Assembly (NCBI GenBank): GCA_946407975.1
Contig: CAMJQC010000002.1
Coordinates: forward strand, 19,263 to 83,262
Source of the DNA: an uncultured Bacteroidales bacterium
GTDB taxonomy: Bacteria; Bacteroidota; Bacteroidia; Bacteroidales; F082
Direction of reading: 5' to 3'
Length of the DNA: 64,000 nucleotides
Under the pieces are notes generated by a model. That model had not been told where the DNA came from and ran no database searches. It saw only the letters and a program-made list of their open reading frames with translations. Below are positions 60,403 to 64,000 of this stretch, piece after piece (the first letter of the stretch is position 1; the number at the start of each line of letters is the position of its first letter). Made by a program: the position numbers and the translations under genes.

Positions 60403-61617
60403 ATGAAATCGCTCAAACACATACTGACATTGATATATATAGGTGTTGCCTCCTTGGGATGGGCTCAACAGCCTCAGAAGCTTTCGCTAGAGGAATACCA
60501 GAGAATGGCCTTAGAGCAAGGCAAGAAAAGCTTCCGGCAGTTTGTGCAGTCTATGTCGGACAGCAGTGTCGTGGCCTCTGATTTTGTTACCATACCCTAT
60601 ATGGACAGTCTGATTGACCTCTCGCAGTTTTCAAATATGCGGACGGTTTGCCTTCAGAACACCCAGCTAGAGCGTCTGCCTGAGGACTTTTTCAAATGCG
60701 ACAGCCTCCGTGGCGTCATCATCGAAAGAGGGAACCTGAAAAAAATCTCTTTCCCAAAAGACAACCATATCACCGACATCACGCTGCGTGAGATGCAGTT
60801 GGACAAGATACCGAAAGCCATCCGGCGCTGTAAGGAGCTGGAGGCGCTCAACATGGACGGCAACCGCTTGAAAAGGATACCTCTTTGGATCAAGAAACAG
60901 GACCGCCTCAAGGAAATCGTACTGAACAACAATCAGATCCGACTGCGACGCTCCGCCATCCGCCGTCTATCGAAAATCGAAAAGGTACAGCTTGGGGCCA
61001 ATGGCATTGATGGCTTGCCTGACAACATCGGACGGCTTCAGGCGAAATATTTGAATCTGGGACGCAACCATATCTCTGATGTGCCGGCCTCGTTTGCCAG
61101 ACTCGAGGAATTGAAACAGGTGATTTTTTATGAAAACGAGTTTGATGAAATCCCAGAAGAGATAGCGAAACTCACCCAGTTGGAAGAGCTCGATTTCTAC
61201 AAAAACCATATTAAGGAAATCCCCGAGTTCGTTGGGAGTCTGGAGAACCTTACCCGTCTGTTTCTGTCCTATAATGAAATTAAGACGGTTCCCGATACGA
61301 TACGCAACTTGAAGCATCTGAGATATTTCTATATCCATCACAACAAACTTAACTTCCTGCCGACATGGATTACAGAGATGGATTCGATACAGCGTTTGGG
61401 CATCAGCCATAACCATTTGCTCGAACTGCCCGACCTCTCGAAGATGACATCGTTGGAAGAACTCGACTTCGAAGTAAATGAAATCAGCGTGTTTCCATGG
61501 AAACTGCTGGAGATGCCTAACCTGAATGTCCTTATCGTGAGAGACAATCCTTTTGTGTTGACCAAAGAAGAGCGAGAGGCGCTGGATTGCGTGACGAGGC
61601 CACAACTGATTTATTAG
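60403..61617 (+). CDS. Leucine-rich-repeat exported protein
   Basis: A 404-residue protein. The signal peptide ends in 'LGWAQ' (~residue 21), without a lipobox. After a ~60-residue helical N-terminal part come about 13-14 leucine-rich repeats of ~23 residues with the pattern LxxLxLxxNxIxxIPxxIxxL ('ELDFYKNHIKEIPEF', 'RLFLSYNEIKTVPD'). LRR arrays are protein- or glycan-binding surfaces; ligand unknown. BlaI starts 26 bases after its stop without a terminator, so the gene is probably in one operon with blaI and the M56 peptidase, perhaps as the sensor or target side of that circuit. Confidence 0.82.
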   Translation: MKSLKHILTLIYIGVASLGWAQQPQKLSLEEYQRMALEQGKKSFRQFVQSMSDSSVVASDFVTIPYMDSLIDLSQFSNMRTVCLQNTQLERLPEDFFKCDSLRGVIIERGNLKKISFPKDNHITDITLREMQLDKIPKAIRRCKELEALNMDGNRLKRIPLWIKKQDRLKEIVLNNNQIRLRRSAIRRLSKIEKVQLGANGIDGLPDNIGRLQAKYLNLGRNHISDVPASFARLEELKQVIFYENEFDEIPEEIAKLTQLEELDFYKNHIKEIPEFVGSLENLTRLFLSYNEIKTVPDTIRNLKHLRYFYIHHNKLNFLPTWITEMDSIQRLGISHNHLLELPDLSKMTSLEELDFEVNEISVFPWKLLEMPNLNVLIVRDNPFVLTKEEREALDCVTRPQLIY

Positions 61618-61643
61618 AAACAACAAACAAAAAGCAAAAAAAA

Positions 61644-62015
61644 ATGAAAGAGCTTACAAAAGCAGAAGAACAGGTCATGCAAGTGATCTGGAACATTGGA
61701 GAAGGATTTGCCAATGAAATCATGACCGCTTTCCCCGAGCCGAAACCGGCTTACAACACCGTGCTCACTATTGTGCGCATTTTGGAAAAGAAAGGATTCG
61801 TGACGCACGAGACCTTCTGTAAGGCCAACCGCTACCGTCCGCTCATCAGCAAGGAGGAATACTCGCAAGGCTGTGTGGAGAGCATCGTGGAACGCTATTT
61901 CAACAACTCTTACCTCGATCTGGTATCGGCCTTTGCCAAGAAGGAGAACTTCAGCCTGGAAGAGTTGGAAGCTTTGAAAAAAATGATTGATGGTGCCATT
62001 GAAGACGAAAAGTAA
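61644..62015 (+). CDS. BlaI/MecI family transcriptional repressor
   Basis: The predicted protein has 123 residues: a winged-helix DNA-binding domain ('LTKAEEQVMQVIWNI', 'PAYNTVLTIVRILEKKGFV') and a C-terminal dimerisation helix region. 'TVLTIVRILEKKGFV' is the recognition-helix/wing motif seen in BlaI. The family represses its own operon until cleaved or released on a signal from the partner M56 peptidase, encoded 6 bases downstream. The ATG at 61644 follows an A-rich stretch; the longer ORF overlaps the LRR gene. Confidence 0.93.
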   Translation: MKELTKAEEQVMQVIWNIGEGFANEIMTAFPEPKPAYNTVLTIVRILEKKGFVTHETFCKANRYRPLISKEEYSQGCVESIVERYFNNSYLDLVSAFAKKENFSLEELEALKKMIDGAIEDEK

Positions 62016-62021
62016 TAAGCC

Positions 62022-63731
62022 ATGAACACTCAAGCCTTATTAACCGATTATCTTCTCCCTATCGCCATCGGCCTGATGGTGTTGTGGGTGGCTTATCGTC
62101 TGCTGTTTACCAACAGTAACCGGTTCCAATTCAACCGCTTTTACTTGCTTTCGGCGATGCTGTTCTCCTTGGCGTTGCCTTTGTTCGGGCTGCTGATGGG
62201 ACAAAGCTCACCTCAAATGGTGGCTTTGAAGAAAAACTTGTTCGGCGGTTTTATGCTCAACGAAATCACCATCACGTACGGAGAACCGACAGCGATGACT
62301 TTACCTGAGGTAGAAGTCGCACCGTCCGCCAGAATCCACGTCTCGCTCTGGCAAGTGCTGGGCATCATCTACTTGATAGGTGTGGCGGTCATGGCCTTGC
62401 TCTTCCTTTTCAAGATCGGGAAACTGGTTGTCATGATCATCCGCTCGCCTAAACGCAAGATGGATGGCTATACCATGGTGTTTACCCACAAAGAACATGG
62501 TCCTTATTCGTTCTTCCGCTATGCCTTTTTCACGGATGAGAATGTCAATCCCGACATCATCCGCCATGAGTTGAGCCATATCAGCCATCACCATTCGTGG
62601 GATATCCTGATGGTGGAGCTGATGAAGATTTTCCAATGGTTCAACCCCTTCATATACTTTTATAAGAGAGAACTCCAGAGCCTTCACGAATACATCGCCG
62701 ACGATGATGTGGTGGCTACCGGAGCCGATAAGAGAAACTACATGATGCTGATCTTGCAGCAGTGCACGGCCGTCGATTTCAGCGACATGAGCAATAATTT
62801 CAGTTTAATCTTAACCAAAAAACGTATCAAGATGATTACAAAACATGAAAAGGCCAAAGGCTTCTGGTGGAAGCTGCTGGCGACGTTGCCCGTGTTGGCG
62901 CTATTGCTGATTGTCAACGCCAGGGCATCGGCACAACAAGTGAAAAAAACGGACGAGACCGTCTATGAATTCAGCACCAAAGACATCACTAATGTCAAGA
63001 TCAAGAAGGTCGATAACGACAGCATCTACCAAATCGTGGAAGTGATGCCTGAATTTCCCGGTGGCATGGAAAAAATGATGGATTATCTCTCTAAAAACAT
63101 CAAGTACCCGGAAGAAGCCAAGGAGAAAGGCATCAGTGGCAGGGTGTTCCTGAGTTTTGTGGTTGAAAAAGACGGCGCGGTCTCTGATGTCAAAGTGGCA
63201 AAAGGGATTGGGAAAGAATGCGACGACGAGGCGGTTCGAGTGGTGCAGGCCATGCCGAAATGGAAGCCTGGGTTGCAAAAAGGCAAACCGGTCCGTGTAA
63301 GCTATCTGCTGCCCATCACTTTCAAACTGAATGAGGGCGTTAAATCACCGGAGGAACAAGCGGAACAAGCCTTGGAAAAGGCAAAAAAACCTGACAAAGA
63401 TGGTGTTTATCTAATTGCTGAGACGATGCCCGAATACCCTGGTGGCATGGATGGCCTGAGGGCTTTTATGCAGGATAACCTGACCATGCCCAAGAAGTAC
63501 AAAGAAATGGATACCAAGGCGGAATACCGTGTCTTTGTGCAGTTTGTGGTTGCCGAAGACGGTTCGATCACCAAAGTTGAACTGAAGAAGCCCGAGCCTT
63601 CAAAAAAGGATCTGAACGACGAGGCGGTCCGCGTGGTGAAATCCATGCCGAAATGGAAACCCGGCACCGTGGATGGCAAGCCCGTCAAGGTGAGATACAT
63701 GCTGCCGGTATTGTTTAAATTGGGTAAATGA
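62022..63731 (+). CDS. BlaR1-type M56 membrane metallopeptidase with two TonB C-terminal domains
   Basis: The predicted protein has 569 residues. Four TM helices (three in the first ~130 residues, one near 290) frame the cytosolic M56 peptidase domain with the zinc motif 'HELSHISHHHSWD' (HExxH near residue 184) and 'HEYIADDDVVATG' (third ligand region). After TM4 come two tandem TonB_C domains, each starting with 'PGGM' ('MPEFPGGMEKMMDYL' and 'MPEYPGGMDGLRAFM') and containing 'AVRVV(Q/K)(A/S)MPKWKPG'. No beta-lactam-binding domain is present. The protein likely senses an envelope signal and cleaves the BlaI repressor; what the TonB_C pair binds is unknown. Confidence 0.9.
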   Translation: MNTQALLTDYLLPIAIGLMVLWVAYRLLFTNSNRFQFNRFYLLSAMLFSLALPLFGLLMGQSSPQMVALKKNLFGGFMLNEITITYGEPTAMTLPEVEVAPSARIHVSLWQVLGIIYLIGVAVMALLFLFKIGKLVVMIIRSPKRKMDGYTMVFTHKEHGPYSFFRYAFFTDENVNPDIIRHELSHISHHHSWDILMVELMKIFQWFNPFIYFYKRELQSLHEYIADDDVVATGADKRNYMMLILQQCTAVDFSDMSNNFSLILTKKRIKMITKHEKAKGFWWKLLATLPVLALLLIVNARASAQQVKKTDETVYEFSTKDITNVKIKKVDNDSIYQIVEVMPEFPGGMEKMMDYLSKNIKYPEEAKEKGISGRVFLSFVVEKDGAVSDVKVAKGIGKECDDEAVRVVQAMPKWKPGLQKGKPVRVSYLLPITFKLNEGVKSPEEQAEQALEKAKKPDKDGVYLIAETMPEYPGGMDGLRAFMQDNLTMPKKYKEMDTKAEYRVFVQFVVAEDGSITKVELKKPEPSKKDLNDEAVRVVKSMPKWKPGTVDGKPVKVRYMLPVLFKLGK

Positions 63732-63758
63732 AAAAAGGGGTCGCAAGACCCCTTTTTT
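63731..63758. terminator. Bidirectional rho-independent terminator
   Basis: AAAAAAGGGGTC / GACCCCTTTTTT with a GCAA tetraloop, between the convergent M56 peptidase and glnS genes. Confidence 0.85.
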
Positions 63759-63760
63759 CA

Positions 63761-64000
63761 TCATTGTGCTTTAGCCCAAGTGTCCTTGAGGGCTACAGTT
63801 CGGTTGAAGACTAGATGTCCCGGAGTGGTGTCCTTATCGACCGTGAAGTAGCCGATGCGTTGGAACTGGAAGTGATCCAGTGGCTTGGCGTCGGCCAGGA
63901 ATTCCTCCACGTAGCAGACGGGACGGACCTCCAAGGAGTTGGGATTCATCATCTGCTTCATGGCTTCCAACGAGCTGAGGCCTTCGTCTTTCAGGCGGGC
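63761..64000 (-). CDS. glnS: Glutaminyl-tRNA synthetase, C-terminal end (5' truncated by window)
   Basis: The last 79 residues of a protein running off the right edge; the frame stays open to base 64000. 'EVRPVCYVEEFLADAKPLDHFQFQRIGYFTVDKD' (in parts) and 'LVFNRTVALKDTW' match the C-terminal beta-barrel anticodon-binding end of class I GlnRS ('FQRLGYF', 'FNRTVTLKD'). It charges tRNA-Gln. The catalytic domain lies outside the window. Confidence 0.85.
   Translation of the reverse strand, partial: ARLKDEGLSSLEAMKQMMNPNSLEVRPVCYVEEFLADAKPLDHFQFQRIGYFTVDKDTTPGHLVFNRTVALKDTWAKAQ

Overview
The window looks like chromosomal DNA of an anaerobic, glycan-using member of the Bacteroidota, probably order Bacteroidales. 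The evidence is a recurring promoter element of the form TAnnTTTG (about 28 clear copies, on both strands, just upstream of genes and tRNAs) and protein types typical of the phylum: a BACON-domain lipoprotein, a lamin-tail surface protein, an HYC/CC small protein beside a TonB-dependent receptor, GH92 and GH106-like hydrolases, and a BlaR1-type peptidase with TonB C-terminal domains. I found no insertion sequence, integrase, phage gene, CRISPR array or rRNA. Most genes are housekeeping or conserved, so this reads as core genome with small accessory modules.

Layout. 1-6 kb: acyltransferase tail, phosphatase, lamin-tail surface protein, asd-ribF. 6-10 kb: membrane protein, HYC/CC protein and TonB receptor (possible metal uptake), nitroreductase. 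10-16 kb: a two-gene glycan unit (GH106-like lipoprotein and GH28-like beta-helix protein), then a ROK sugar kinase. 16-27 kb: M14 peptidase, thpR, a very large NtrY-like histidine kinase, flippase, dut, TPR protein and M49-like peptidase. 27-36 kb: tRNA-Pro, alpha/beta hydrolase with mntP, an outer-membrane barrel protein, ileS, dksA-like, lspA and GNAT. 36-41 kb: tRNA-Thr, tRNA-Cys, a GT-C-like membrane protein, BACON lipoprotein and RNase R. 41-44 kb: a cobalamin riboswitch leading anaerobic ribonucleotide reductase nrdD-nrdG. 44-50 kb: DIP1984 protein, double ATPase of a peptide ABC transporter, CvpA, thymidine kinase, acidic coiled-coil protein and rsmI. 50-59 kb: small barrel protein, NosR-like membrane flavo/Fe-S protein, udk, DUF5692-like protein, GH92 and a large MscS channel. 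59-64 kb: hypothetical protein, tRNA-Gln, an LRR-BlaI-BlaR1 operon and the C-terminus of glnS.

The most notable points are: (i) the B12 riboswitch on a B12-independent class III ribonucleotide reductase, which implies isozyme switching by cobalamin; (ii) the LRR/BlaI/BlaR1 operon, whose promoter carries a perfect dyad over the -33 region and whose peptidase ends in two TonB_C domains; (iii) the GH106-like/GH28-like pair, in which the GH28-like protein has lost the usual HG and RIK motifs; (iv) promoters so close to start codons that two genes (6814 and 10367) are predicted to have leaderless mRNAs. I see no clearly new multi-gene defence or biosynthetic system.

The longest gene-free stretch (41071-41511) holds the rnr promoter and the riboswitch leader. 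No other gap exceeds 300 bases. Both window ends cut genes.
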